Assembly (NCBI GenBank): GCA_963816955.1
Contig: CAWFME010000005.1
Coordinates: 558,001-622,000 of the forward strand
DNA: 64,000 nt
Reading direction: 5' to 3'
Origin: DATFQI01 sp963816955
GTDB lineage: Bacteria > Actinomycetota > Thermoleophilia > Solirubrobacterales > Solirubrobacteraceae
A program made the position numbers and the translations under genes. The notes beneath the pieces are model-generated. The model was given only the letters and a program-made list of their open reading frames with translations, ran no database searches and had not been told where the DNA came from. The number at the start of each line of letters is the position of its first letter. Position 1 is the stretch's first letter. Of the stretch, positions 27,901 to 35,514 are shown piece by piece.

Positions 27901-29190
27901 GGAGGCGACGGTGCCGATCCCGCCCGGGTTGGTGAGCGAGACGTTGGCGCCCTGGAGGTCGTCCGCGGTCAGCTTGTTCTCGCGGGCGCGGGCGATCAGG
28001 TCGTTGAAGGCGTCGAGGAACTGCGGGAACGCCATGCGGCCGGCGTCGCGGATCACCGGCACCATCAGCGTGCGCCCGCCGCCCTTCTTCTCGACGTCGA
28101 CGGCGATGCCGAGGTTGACCTGGCCGCTGTCAAGGACGTGCGGCTTGCCGTCGATGTCGGCGAAGGCGTTGGTCATGACGGGCATCTGCTCCGTCGCCGC
28201 GCGCGCGACCGCGTAGGCGATCAGGTGCGTGAAGGAGACCTTCTTGCCGGCCTCCTTGAGCTGCTTGCGGCGGCCGTCGAGCACCGTGACGGTCATCGTG
28301 CGGAACGAGGTCGCGGTCGGGATCGAGCGCGACTCGTCCATGTAGCGGGCGAGCATCGCGCCGGCGCCCTTGAGCAGCTTCGCGCCGTCGGCCTTCGGCG
28401 CCGCTGCCGTCGCCCCGTTGTCGGTGGCGGCCAGCACGTCGGCCTTGGAGATGCGCCCGGCGGGGCCGGTGCCCTTGACGGCGCTGAGGTCGACGCCGAG
28501 GGCGGCGGCGACACGGGCGGCGACGGGGGTGACCTTCGCGCCCTCCGGGACGGCGACCGCAGCGTCGCCGGCTGGGCGGGGAGCGGAAGTGGGCTCTGGC
28601 GCCGGTGCGGCGGTCTTCGGCGCCCCGGCGCCGGCGGTCATCCGGGCGAGCACCTGGCCGACGGTCACGGTCTCGCCGGCCTCGGCGAGGATCTCCGTGA
28701 TCGTGCCGCCGGCGGGCGCGGGCATCTCCGCGTCGACCTTGTCGGTCGAGATCTCGACGATCGTCTCGTCGACCTCGACGCTGTCGCCGACGGCCTTGGC
28801 CCACTCGAGGATCGTGCCCTCGGAGACCGACTCGCCCATCTGCGGCATGACGATGTCCAGGGTCTGGGCCTCGCCCTCCGGCTCGGCGGCCGGCGCCTCG
28901 GCGGGCTCGGCCGGCGCCTCGGCCGCGGGCCCGCTGCCGTTGGTGGGCGCGATCTCGGCGAGGACGGCGCCGACGTCGACGGTGTCGCCCTCGGCGAAGT
29001 GGATCTTCACGACGGTGCCGGACGTCGGGGCGGGCACCTCGGCGTCCACCTTGTCGGTCGAGATCTCGACGAGCGTCTCGTCCTCGGCGATCGTGTCGCC
29101 CTCCTGCTTGTGCCACTCCAGGATGGTGCCGTCGGAGACCGACTCGCCCATCGCCGGCATGGCCACTTCCACCGTCGTGTTGACCGCCAT
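24919..29190 (-). CDS. kgd: 2-oxoglutarate dehydrogenase E2-E1 fusion with two lipoyl domains (Kgd-like)
   Basis: 1423 residues; oxidises 2-oxoglutarate to succinyl-CoA together with a separate E3. Domains in order: lipoyl 1 (EISTDKVDAE, Lys47), Ala/Pro linker, lipoyl 2 (Lys151), peripheral-subunit-binding domain ~218-255 (VTPVAARVAAALGVD), succinyltransferase catalytic domain ~270-500 with STYDHRVIQGAE, then the thiamine-diphosphate E1 part ~545-1410 with GMAHRGRLNVLAHNLG, HGDAAFPGQGVV, RRYGHNEADEP and PLSEIACMGFEYGYS. Mycobacterial Kgd and corynebacterial OdhA have the E2 catalytic and E1 parts but no lipoyl domain, so this chain is more self-sufficient. ATG at 29190 lies 7 bp after the DUF3817 stop. 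E3 is not in the window. Confidence 0.93.
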   Translation of the reverse strand: MAVNTTVEVAMPAMGESVSDGTILEWHKQEGDTIAEDETLVEISTDKVDAEVPAPTSGTVVKIHFAEGDTVDVGAVLAEIAPTNGSGPAAEAPAEPAEAPAAEPEGEAQTLDIVMPQMGESVSEGTILEWAKAVGDSVEVDETIVEISTDKVDAEMPAPAGGTITEILAEAGETVTVGQVLARMTAGAGAPKTAAPAPEPTSAPRPAGDAAVAVPEGAKVTPVAARVAAALGVDLSAVKGTGPAGRISKADVLAATDNGATAAAPKADGAKLLKGAGAMLARYMDESRSIPTATSFRTMTVTVLDGRRKQLKEAGKKVSFTHLIAYAVARAATEQMPVMTNAFADIDGKPHVLDSGQVNLGIAVDVEKKGGGRTLMVPVIRDAGRMAFPQFLDAFNDLIARARENKLTADDLQGANVSLTNPGGIGTVASVPRLMGGQGTIVATGSIAYPVGLGAVGAAIGAEKVMTMTSTYDHRVIQGAESGQFLQVVEAYLQGEHGFYESVFEQLGAPLGPAPEPPQPQALTAVAEAEPAGEPARRKSDVGGIADDTMLQAVQAAVSLLKAHRMHGHLAARLDPLGSEPEGDPALDPEPLGLTQEIMKRIPARILRTHVPGATLADALPKLREVYCGTIAYEIEHIASHRQRTWLREKIESGAFAGPLTNQEEKALLRRLTQVDSLERFMHKAYLGQKQFSIEGLDMTVPMLDEMIQLAAANSAREVVIGMAHRGRLNVLAHNLGRAYETIFREFEGASSIEAVTTIPQGGTGDVKYHHGAQGTYQLPDDRSIIVRLESNPSHLEYVSPVVEGATRAVQTTRQGPHAHLDVNAAIPIILHGDAAFPGQGVVAETFNLQALDGYTVGGALHLIQNNQVGFTTDPDDARSTRWASDLAKGFDVPIIHVNADDVASCISAVRLAFAFRQEFGHDVVLDLIGYRRYGHNEADEPAYTQPEMAAKIKKKISVREIYAGQLVERGVLTKEEADELAQEIWNGLSERHRELKEELSATDAEQPTGGYELDRSPSPEVKTAVSAERLTALNDELLRVPDGFTIHPKLIKQLERRREAVGPDGGIDWAQAESLAYASLLTEGTPVRLTGQDVERGTFSQRHLVLHDAKTGQRVSPIQSLAGALAPMELHNSPLSEIACMGFEYGYSMEAPETLVLWEAQFGDFVNSAQVIVDQFIVSALAKWGQTTRLTLLLPHGYEGSGPEHSSARLERFLTLAAEGNIRVANLTTPAQYFHLLRRQARVAKQRPLVIMTPKSLLRLPQATSRIEHLSEARFFPVLPEPRIDESKVERLVLCTGKVYYDLKGHATRENNERVAISRVELLYPFPQEQIMEEVARYPNLREVVWAQEEPRNMGARAHMSPRLLQLLPSQLEFGYVGRPERASPGEGYPAAHTMEQNRIIRTALDLSIPVSVNPAKQPGER

Positions 29191-29197
29191 GTCTCGC

Positions 29198-29503
29198 TCA
29201 GACCATACCGCGTTCAGGCAGCGTTTCCTGCCTGCGTACGCGGCGTTCGTGGTAGACGAAACCGGCGCTGCCCGCGAACGGCCCGAGGCCGCCGATGACC
29301 ACGACCGTCACGGCGAGCCAGAGCGGCACCACGCGCCGCCTCACTGCGGCGATGCAGAGCAGCGAGATGACGATCCAGCCGATGCCGTGCGCCCAGCCGA
29401 AGTAGAGCTTGGCGGGCTCATTAAGAATCGCAAGCACGAGCAGCGTCAGGTAGGCCGCCGAGTGGGCGAACGAGAGGTACTTCAGCCGCGCGAACGTGAT
29501 CAC
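29198..29503 (-). CDS. DUF3817 family membrane protein
   Basis: About 101 residues with three helices (YLSFAHSAAYLTLLVLAIL, HGIGWIVISLLCIAAV, LWLAVTVVVIGGLGPFAGSA), the pattern of the actinobacterial DUF3817/integral membrane family; the end HERRVRRQE is basic. GTG at 29503 overlaps the NUDIX stop by 4 bp, and the OGDH gene begins 7 bp further on. Role unknown. Confidence 0.82.
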   Translation of the reverse strand: MITFARLKYLSFAHSAAYLTLLVLAILNEPAKLYFGWAHGIGWIVISLLCIAAVRRRVVPLWLAVTVVVIGGLGPFAGSAGFVYHERRVRRQETLPERGMV

Positions 29504-30153
29504 GGCTCGAGCAGCCTTGCCATGTGGCGCAGCACGCCGTCGGCCTCCCCGGGCCAGGCGTCGACGTCGCGCGGCCACCAGGCGTGGGCGTCGTGCTCGG
29601 CGTCCGGGGTGACGACCGCCCCGGCGGGGAGCCAGGCCTGGCCGATCAGCATGACCATCCGGTTGGGCAGGCACACGAGCGCCTCGATCCGCTCGCGCTC
29701 GGGCTCGACGGACCACTCCTCGGCCAGTTCGCGCGTGAGCGTCTCCGTCGGGTCCTCGCCGACCTCGACCGCCCCGCCGGCGCCGAGCGCCCAGCGGCCG
29801 GCCCAGCTCGCGACCCACGAGGCCCGGCGGCCGGCGAGCCAGCGGCCGTCGCTGTCGCGCACGACGCACAGCGCGGCCAGCGACGCGGACGCGTCCTCGC
29901 GCACGAGCCGCAGCGACCAGCGCATCGGCTGCAGGTCCAGCCGCAGCACGCCCTCGTCCGTCTCCGTGAAGCCGGCCAGGCGGGCGGCGAGCCCGTCGTG
30001 CGAGGGCGAGCCGCGGTCGGCGAGCGTGGCGATCGCGCGGTCGGCGGCCGCGCTGCGCTCCGGGCTGGGCTCGTACGGCTCGTCGAGCCAGCACGCCGCC
30101 ACCTGGGTGGCCTGCCATGGTCCGCGGGCGAGGATGCCGGGCGTCAGCGACAC
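29500..30153 (-). CDS. NUDIX hydrolase
   Basis: 217 residues. The NUDIX box is GGAVEVGEDPTETLTRELAE followed by EW: the catalytic RELAEE core is intact while the usual glycine after EE is tryptophan. Strand LAALCVVRDSDGRWLAGRRA precedes it. Such enzymes hydrolyse nucleoside diphosphates linked to other groups; substrate cannot be predicted. The N-terminal ~95 residues are an extension without a recognised domain. GTG at 30153 is the best start; the divergent AGPS-like gene begins 15 bp away. First gene of the NUDIX-DUF3817-OGDH operon. Confidence 0.8.
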   Translation of the reverse strand: MSLTPGILARGPWQATQVAACWLDEPYEPSPERSAAADRAIATLADRGSPSHDGLAARLAGFTETDEGVLRLDLQPMRWSLRLVREDASASLAALCVVRDSDGRWLAGRRASWVASWAGRWALGAGGAVEVGEDPTETLTRELAEEWSVEPERERIEALVCLPNRMVMLIGQAWLPAGAVVTPDAEHDAHAWWPRDVDAWPGEADGVLRHMARLLEP

Positions 30154-30168
30154 GCGACACTGAGGGTA

Positions 30169-31698
30169 ATGAGCGCGCGACGGCGCAAGCACTGGGGCTG
30201 GGGGTTCGAGGACGAGCCCGCGCCCGACGCGGAGGCCGCGGCCGGCCTGGCTGCGCACCTGGGCTTCGGCTCGGCGGAGCTCGAGGCGCCCGCGCCGGTC
30301 CGGCTTGCGCCGCCGCGCGTGCCGGTCCCCCCCGGGCTCCCGGTGGTGGCCGGCGACCACGCCCGCGCGGCGCACGCCCACGGCGCCTCCTACAGCGACG
30401 TCGTGCGCGCGTTCCGCGGGCGCTTGGAGCATGCGCCCGACGCGGTGGCGATGCCCGGCTCGGAGGAGGAGCTCGTGCGCGTGCTCGATTGGTGCGCCGG
30501 TGCGGGGCTCGCGGTCACGCCCTACGGCGGCGGCACGAGCGTGGTCGGGGGCGTCGACCCGGTGCGCGGCTCGCACGAGGGTGCGGTCTCGGTGGACCTG
30601 TCGCGGCTGGACCGCGTGCTCGAGGTCGACGACGTCTCGCGCGCGGCGCTGGTCGAGGCCGGCGCCGCGGGCCCGCGGCTCGAGTCGCAGCTCGGCGAGC
30701 GCGGCCTGACGCTGCGCTTCTTCCCGCAGTCGTTCGAGCTCTCGACGCTCGGCGGCTGGATCGCCACTCGCGCCGCGGGCCACTTCGCGACCGGCCCGAC
30801 CCACATCGACGACCTCGTCGAGTCCGTGCGGGCCGTGACCGTCGGCGGCGAGGTCTGGGAATCGCGGCGGCTGCCGGGCTCGGGCGCCGGGCCGTCGCCG
30901 GACCGGATGCTGCTCGGCTCCGAGGGCACGCTCGCCGTGATCACCCGGGCGTGGGTGCGCGTGCGGCCGCGGCCGTCGGAGCGCCGCTCGGCGTCGGTCG
31001 CGTTCCCGTCCTTCGAGGCCGGCTGCGAAGCCGTGCGGGCGATCGTGCAGGCGGGCCTGCAGCCCGCCAACTGCAGGCTCGTGTCCGCGCGCGAGGCGGC
31101 GCTGACGTTCGCGGGCTCGCAGGACCTGCTCGTGCTGGGGTTCGAGGAGGCGGGCGTGGCGGGCTTCGACGCGGCCGCTTCGCTCTGCTCCACGCACGGC
31201 GGGCATGTTCGGGAGGGCGGTGGCGGGGGCTCGTCCGCGTGGCGGGACGCGTTCCTGCGGGCGCCGTACCTGCGGGACACGTTCGTCGCGATGGGCGTGC
31301 TCTCGGAGACGTTCGAGACCGCCGTGACCTGGGACCGCCTGCCGGGGCTCGTGGCCTCGGTCTCGGGCGCCGTCACGGAGGCGCTCGGCGGGGCCGGGTT
31401 CGTCACCTGCCGGCTCACGCACGCCTACCCCGACGGCGCGGCGCCCTACTTCACCGTGCTCGCGCCCGCCGAGCGCGGCGCAGAGGTCGAGCAATGGGCC
31501 GCGATCAAGGCCGTCGCCGGCGACGCCGTGCTGGCCGCCGGCGGCACGATCACCCATCACCACGCGGTCGGCCGCGACCACCGGCGCTGGTACGACGCGC
31601 AGCGCCCCGAGCCATTCGCCGCCGCCTGGCGCGCGGCGAAGGCGGCCCTCGACCCGGATGGCCTCCTCAACCCGGGGGTACTCTGGGAGCAGGCATGA
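30169..31698 (+). CDS. FAD-linked oxidase, alkyldihydroxyacetonephosphate synthase-like
   Basis: 509 residues. N-terminal segment SARRRKHWGWGFEDEP, then the FAD-binding PP-loop VTPYGGGTSVVGGVDP and LGGWIATRAAGHFATG, and a C-terminal cap with TITHHHAVGRDHRRWY, the histidine-rich loop typical of alkyldihydroxyacetonephosphate synthase (AGPS), which replaces an acyl by an alkyl ether in ether-lipid synthesis. Glycolate-oxidase-like enzymes are the alternative. Tyrosine in RWY matches the catalytic tyrosine region of AGPS. ATG at 30169; the stop overlaps the start of the next small gene (ATGA). Confidence 0.85.
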   Translation: MSARRRKHWGWGFEDEPAPDAEAAAGLAAHLGFGSAELEAPAPVRLAPPRVPVPPGLPVVAGDHARAAHAHGASYSDVVRAFRGRLEHAPDAVAMPGSEEELVRVLDWCAGAGLAVTPYGGGTSVVGGVDPVRGSHEGAVSVDLSRLDRVLEVDDVSRAALVEAGAAGPRLESQLGERGLTLRFFPQSFELSTLGGWIATRAAGHFATGPTHIDDLVESVRAVTVGGEVWESRRLPGSGAGPSPDRMLLGSEGTLAVITRAWVRVRPRPSERRSASVAFPSFEAGCEAVRAIVQAGLQPANCRLVSAREAALTFAGSQDLLVLGFEEAGVAGFDAAASLCSTHGGHVREGGGGGSSAWRDAFLRAPYLRDTFVAMGVLSETFETAVTWDRLPGLVASVSGAVTEALGGAGFVTCRLTHAYPDGAAPYFTVLAPAERGAEVEQWAAIKAVAGDAVLAAGGTITHHHAVGRDHRRWYDAQRPEPFAAAWRAAKAALDPDGLLNPGVLWEQA

Positions 31699-32027
31699 GC
31701 CTCGACGCGTCCGCCAAGAACATGCAGGCCGTCTGCAAGGCCAAGGAGCACCACGACAAGACGTGCCCCTGGGGCGGCAAGGGCACCCACGTGCACCTCT
31801 CCTGGTTCGACATCGAGCGCATGGGCTGGGAGGAGGGCGACGTCATCTGCGGCCTCGTCGTCACCGGCGACCAGCGCGTCTCCACGGGCACGATGCGCGT
31901 CACCTGCGACGCAGAGCCGGACGACGACCGCTTCGAGTCCGAGCAGGAGGAAGAGGTCGTCGAGGCGGTCTCGGAGCGAGAGCTCGTCACGGTCACGCCA
32001 CAGGGCGAGCCGTCCGGGCCCCGCTGA
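31695..32027 (+). CDS. Small conserved-looking acidic protein, unknown function
   Basis: 110 residues, translationally coupled to the AGPS-like gene (ATGA). The N-terminal half is Cys/His-rich (VCKAKEHHDKTCPWGGKGTH, then VHLSWFDIERMG) and the C-terminal third strongly acidic (EQEEEVVEAVSERE). Three to four Cys and several His could bind metal, but no known zinc motif is complete. No signal peptide or helix. I do not recognise it. The stop codon abuts the palindromic element at 32026. Confidence 0.7.
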   Translation: MSLDASAKNMQAVCKAKEHHDKTCPWGGKGTHVHLSWFDIERMGWEEGDVICGLVVTGDQRVSTGTMRVTCDAEPDDDRFESEQEEEVVEAVSERELVTVTPQGEPSGPR

Positions 32028-32190
32028 ACGTCAACGGCGGCTGGGTAGGGAGGCGAGGGTGCCGCCCACGTCGGCCACTCCGAACGCGAGCGTGCACTTG
32101 TTCCGTCTATGCGTGAACAACTGCACGCTCGAGTGAAACCGGGGCGATCCGGGCGCTCCCCCACCTTCCCCGCCAGAGCCGCTGACGTTC
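32026..32190. repeat. Palindromic element between convergent genes, copy 1
   Basis: About 165 bp nearly self-complementary element. The left end (CGTCAACGGCGGCTGGGTAG and on to 32059) pairs imperfectly with the right end (32160-32190). The first 31 bases (32029-32059) are identical to 60996-61026. The centre is GCGAGCG + 33 nt + CGCTCG, and the 33 nt fold on themselves (TGCA..TTGTTC / GAACAA..TGCA). It begins at the stop codon of the plus-strand gene and ends 23 bp before the stop of the minus-strand ppx gene, so it could act as a bidirectional terminator. Confidence 0.8.
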
Positions 32191-32212
32191 GCCCCGCGCA
32201 ACACCCCCCGGC

Positions 32213-33742
32213 TCAGTCGACGATCACCAACTCGCGCCCCAGGGCCTTCTCGAGCAACACCCGCTCGCGGTCCGCGGCCCAGCGGGCCACGGTGACGTCC
32301 TCCGAGTGCCGCAGCCGCAACGCCACGCGCCCGTCGACGACGTCCACCGCGACCCCCTCGACCGTCTGGTCGCGCGGGCGCTCGAGCTGCTCGGCGAGCC
32401 GCAGGACCGCGGCGCAGCGCTCGACGAGCGCCTCGTCGCCGTCGCGCGCGAGCGCGGAGAACTCGCCGAGCCCCGGCGAGCCCTTGCGGTGGTAGCGGGC
32501 GAGCTGCCCGATCAGGCCGGTCTCGCGCGGCGAGAAGCCCGGCAGGCCCGCGCTGAGGATCAGGTAGCGCGAGTGCTTGTGGTGGTCGTCGTAGTCGACG
32601 GCCGTGCCGATGTCGTGCAGGATCGCCGCCGACCACAGCAGGTCGCGCTCCAGCGGGTCGCAGCCGTGCAGGCCCGCCCGGCCGAGCGCCTCCCACAGCT
32701 CCAGCGCCAGCCGCGCCACGTGCTCGACGTGCGCGAAGTCCGCGCCGTAGGCGCTCGCGAGGTTGAGGACCGACGCGCGCCGCACGTCCTCGATCAGCGG
32801 TGGGTCGAGGCCGTCGAGCAGCGTCTCGTAGAAGACCCCCTCGCGCAGGCCGGCCTCGGTCACCTCGAGCGTGTCGAAGCCGCCCGCCTCCATCACGCAC
32901 TGGACGACGAGCGCGCCGGCGAGGATCAGGTCGCCGCGGGCCGCCTTGACGCCCGGCACCGACGCGCGCTCGGAGGCCGGCAGCTCCTCGAGCTTCTCGA
33001 CGAGGTCGTCGAGCGCCTTGCGCGTGATCGCGAACCCCTGCACGCCGTAGGACGGCAGCGACGCGGCGATCTCCGCGGCCGAGGCGAGGTTGCGCACCGT
33101 GCCGCCGACGCCGACGAGGTGCCCGCCGCGTCCGAGCCAGTCCGCCCCGGCGAGCTGCTCGGCCACATGGGCGCGCAGCGCCTTGAGCTGCTTGCCCTTG
33201 GCGCGCTCGCCAGGCAGGAAGCGCTCCGTCATGCGCACGGCGCCGAGCGGCCACGAGCGCGCGTCGATGGCGAGCCGGCTCTCGACGCGGGTGAGCTGCA
33301 GCGAGCCGCCGCCGAGGTCGAGCGCGACGCCGTCGGCCAGCGTCGTCGAGTTGACCGCCGCGAGGTAGCCGTAGCGAGCCTCCTCCTCGCGCGTGAGCAC
33401 CCGCACTTCGAGCCCCGTCCGCTCGCTCGCGGCGTCCAGGAACGCGCGCTGGTTGGCCGCGTCGCGGATCGCCGAGGTGGCGACCGGCTTGACGTCCTCG
33501 ACGCCGGTGGCGCGGCAGAAGTGCGCGTAGAGCTCGAGCGTCTCCAGCGCGCGCTCCATCGGCTCGTCCGCGAGCGTGCCGTCCTCGGCCTGCCCGGCGG
33601 CGATCCGGACCGCCTCGTGGATCTCGTCCGTGCGGCGCCACCAGGCGCGCCCGGTCTCGTCGGGCTCGGCGTAGCTGAAGACGACCAGCCGGAAGGAATT
33701 CGACCCGAGGTCGATGACGGCGAGCTTCGCCGGTTCGCTCAC
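32213..33742 (-). CDS. ppx: Exopolyphosphatase / guanosine pentaphosphate phosphohydrolase family
   Basis: 509 residues, Ppx/GppA family that hydrolyses polyphosphate or pppGpp. The sugar-kinase-like N-terminal half shows VIDLGSNSFRLVVF, TSAIRDAANQ, TREEEARYGYLA and ALDLGGGSLQL; the C-terminal third is an HD-type helical domain (SAAILHDIGTAVDYDDHHKH). The larger, HD-bearing form is the Ppx/GppA type rather than the short actinobacterial Ppx1. GTG at 33742 overlaps the stop of the cyclic-nucleotide-binding gene by 4 bp. Confidence 0.92.
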   Translation of the reverse strand: MSEPAKLAVIDLGSNSFRLVVFSYAEPDETGRAWWRRTDEIHEAVRIAAGQAEDGTLADEPMERALETLELYAHFCRATGVEDVKPVATSAIRDAANQRAFLDAASERTGLEVRVLTREEEARYGYLAAVNSTTLADGVALDLGGGSLQLTRVESRLAIDARSWPLGAVRMTERFLPGERAKGKQLKALRAHVAEQLAGADWLGRGGHLVGVGGTVRNLASAAEIAASLPSYGVQGFAITRKALDDLVEKLEELPASERASVPGVKAARGDLILAGALVVQCVMEAGGFDTLEVTEAGLREGVFYETLLDGLDPPLIEDVRRASVLNLASAYGADFAHVEHVARLALELWEALGRAGLHGCDPLERDLLWSAAILHDIGTAVDYDDHHKHSRYLILSAGLPGFSPRETGLIGQLARYHRKGSPGLGEFSALARDGDEALVERCAAVLRLAEQLERPRDQTVEGVAVDVVDGRVALRLRHSEDVTVARWAADRERVLLEKALGRELVIVD

Positions 33743-34209
33743 GCCCGCAGCTCGGCGATGACGTCGCTGGCCATCCGTAGCCGCAACGCCAGGATCCGCG
33801 CGAGGTCGAGCAGTAGCGCGCGCGCCAACTCCGGCTCGGAGGCGGCGAGGCGCTCGAATCCCTCCGGGTCCAGCCGCACGGCCTCGACGTCGGTTTCGGC
33901 CACCAGCGTCGCCGAGCGCGGCAGCCCGTCGAAGAACGCCAGCTCACCGACGACCGCGGGCGCCTCGATCGTCTTGAACGCGGTCTCGCCGCGCGGGAGC
34001 CGCACGCCGAGCGTGCCCTCCGTGATGAGGTAGAGCCCGCGGTCCTCCTCGCCGGCCTGCAGCACGGCCAGGCCGGCGCCGACCCGCAGCGGCTCGGCGT
34101 GGGCGAACACGTTTGCCCAGTCGGCCGCGGTCGCCTCCGGCATCAGGAGCAGGTCCGCGGACTCCTCCCGGGCCTCGGGCGACGCGAAGCGGAACGGGCC
34201 GGGGATCAC
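33739..34209 (-). CDS. Cyclic nucleotide-binding domain protein
   Basis: 156 residues, a single CRP-type cNMP-binding beta roll: FAHAEPLRVGAGLAVLQAGE, then GLYLITEGTLGVRL, and the phosphate cassette-like VVGELAFFDGLPRSATL, where RSAT matches the ligand-binding arginine region. There is no C-terminal helix-turn-helix, so it is not a Crp regulator; it may sense cAMP or cGMP and act on a partner. It is coupled to ppx (4-bp overlap) and follows gloA after 4 bp, so the three are one operon. Confidence 0.87.
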   Translation of the reverse strand: MIPGPFRFASPEAREESADLLLMPEATAADWANVFAHAEPLRVGAGLAVLQAGEEDRGLYLITEGTLGVRLPRGETAFKTIEAPAVVGELAFFDGLPRSATLVAETDVEAVRLDPEGFERLAASEPELARALLLDLARILALRLRMASDVIAELRA

Positions 34210-34213
34210 GATG

Positions 34214-34585
34214 TCAGCCGCGCTCGATCAGCTCGACGCGGTAGCCGTCCGGATCCCGCACGAAGCAGATCCGGCTGCCGCCCTCGCGCACGCGATACGG
34301 GGGCTTCTCGGGCTCGATGCCCTTCCCCGCCAGCTCGCCGAGCGTCGCGTCGAGGTCGTCGACCGTGAGCGCGATGTGGTTGTAACCCGTGCCGAGCTCG
34401 TAGGAGTCCACGCCGTGGTTGTAGGTGAGCTCGAGCCGGTCGCCGTCGCCCGGGAGACCCAGGAAGACGTTGATGGCCTCCTCGCGGATCGGCATCCGCC
34501 GCCGCTCCTCGAAGCCCAGCGCCTCGTAGAACTCCACGGAGCGGTCGATGTCCCCGATCCGGTAGCAGGTATGAATCAGCTCCAT
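34214..34585 (-). CDS. gloA: Lactoylglutathione lyase (glyoxalase I)
   Basis: 123 residues. Converts the hemithioacetal of methylglyoxal and a low-molecular thiol (mycothiol or glutathione) to the S-lactoyl thioester in the cytosol. The four metal ligands are present in order: His5 (MELIHTCYRIGD), Glu in LELTYNHG, His in GYNHIALTV and Glu in GYRVELIERG. Length and order fit the GloA type rather than a general VOC protein. ATG at 34585; the cNMP-binding gene starts 4 bp after its stop. Confidence 0.92.
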   Translation of the reverse strand: MELIHTCYRIGDIDRSVEFYEALGFEERRRMPIREEAINVFLGLPGDGDRLELTYNHGVDSYELGTGYNHIALTVDDLDATLGELAGKGIEPEKPPYRVREGGSRICFVRDPDGYRVELIERG

Positions 34586-34590
34586 GGACC

Positions 34591-35466
34591 TCAGTATGTC
34601 GCCAGTACGCGCGCCGGGCCGCCCGAGCCCTCCTTCCAGGGGATCAGGCCCATCACCACGGTCGCGCCGCGCGGCGGCAGCTCGCCGAGGTTGGCGAGGT
34701 TCTCGATCCCGACCTTGTCCGCTCTCAGCACGGCGAGATGGCTCGCGAACGACGCCGACGGGCCGTTGTCGAGGCTGAGCGTGTCGACGCCGATGCCCCC
34801 GATCTTCCGCTCCTGCAGCAGCCACTCCGTCGCGGCGCCCGAGAAGCCCGGGAACTGCATGTCGTTGATGAACGCCTCCGCGTCGGCGGCCCTCGCCGAC
34901 CAGCCGGAGTTCATCGCGACCAGCGCGCCCTTCGGGATGCGGCCGTGGCGGCGCTCGAAGCGGCGCAGGTCGTTCTCGGTGACCTCCGTGGCGGGCTCGC
35001 GCGCGGCGCGCTCGGAGATGTCCACGACGACAATCGGCCGGATCAGCTCCTCGAGCGCGATCTCGTCGGAGGTGCGGCCGCCGGCGACGAAGTGCCCCGG
35101 CACGTCCATGTGCGTGGCGGTGTGCTCCCAGAACGTCCACTGCTGCCCGTAGAAGCCGTCTCGGGCGATCGTCCGCTCGGTCGTGCGGGCGTTCCCCTCG
35201 GGGGAGCCGGGGTAGAGCGCGAAGTCCTCGCGGAACGTGTGCGTGAGGTCCACGACCTTCCCACGCCGCCGCCCGTGGCCGCGTCCGCGACCCCGCCCGT
35301 GGCGGTGCCCGGCTGCCGCCGTCGAGGGCATCAAGCCCGCCGCCAGCGCGCCCGCGCCCGCGGCGAGCGCCGCCCGTCGGCTCAGGCCCGACGCCGGACG
35401 TTCAGGCTCTGCGTCCGCCTCCGCGAGCCCCGCCCGCACCGCTTCTGCCGTTCCAGGAACGCACAT
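34591..35466 (-). CDS. Tat-exported cyclase family protein (KynB/Cyclase_2 fold)
   Basis: 291 residues. SGLSRRAALAAGAGALAAGL is a twin-arginine signal, followed by a His/Arg/Gly-rich linker (GHRHGRGRGRGHGRRRG). The fold region starts VVDLTHTFREDFALYPG; the metal motif is HTATHMDVPGHF (family HxGTHxDxPxHF with Gly replaced). VDTLSLDNG and PPRGATVVMGLIP end the domain. Relatives include kynurenine formamidase and polyketide cyclases; export makes a kynurenine role unlikely. It ends 6 bp before gloA, so it leads the cyclase-gloA-cNMP-ppx operon. Confidence 0.85.
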   Translation of the reverse strand: MCVPGTAEAVRAGLAEADAEPERPASGLSRRAALAAGAGALAAGLMPSTAAAGHRHGRGRGRGHGRRRGKVVDLTHTFREDFALYPGSPEGNARTTERTIARDGFYGQQWTFWEHTATHMDVPGHFVAGGRTSDEIALEELIRPIVVVDISERAAREPATEVTENDLRRFERRHGRIPKGALVAMNSGWSARAADAEAFINDMQFPGFSGAATEWLLQERKIGGIGVDTLSLDNGPSASFASHLAVLRADKVGIENLANLGELPPRGATVVMGLIPWKEGSGGPARVLATY

Positions 35467-35514
35467 GTCCTACCTCCCCAGGTCTCGGATCGGCCGGAGG
35501 ATACGCTCCGGCGC

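Noticed and set aside
25009..29298. 1429-codon open frame on the plus strand
   Set aside because: It is the exact antisense shadow of the OGDH fusion gene; composition is Arg/Ala/Leu/Val/Asp-biased without any domain, as expected from reverse reading of high-GC codons.
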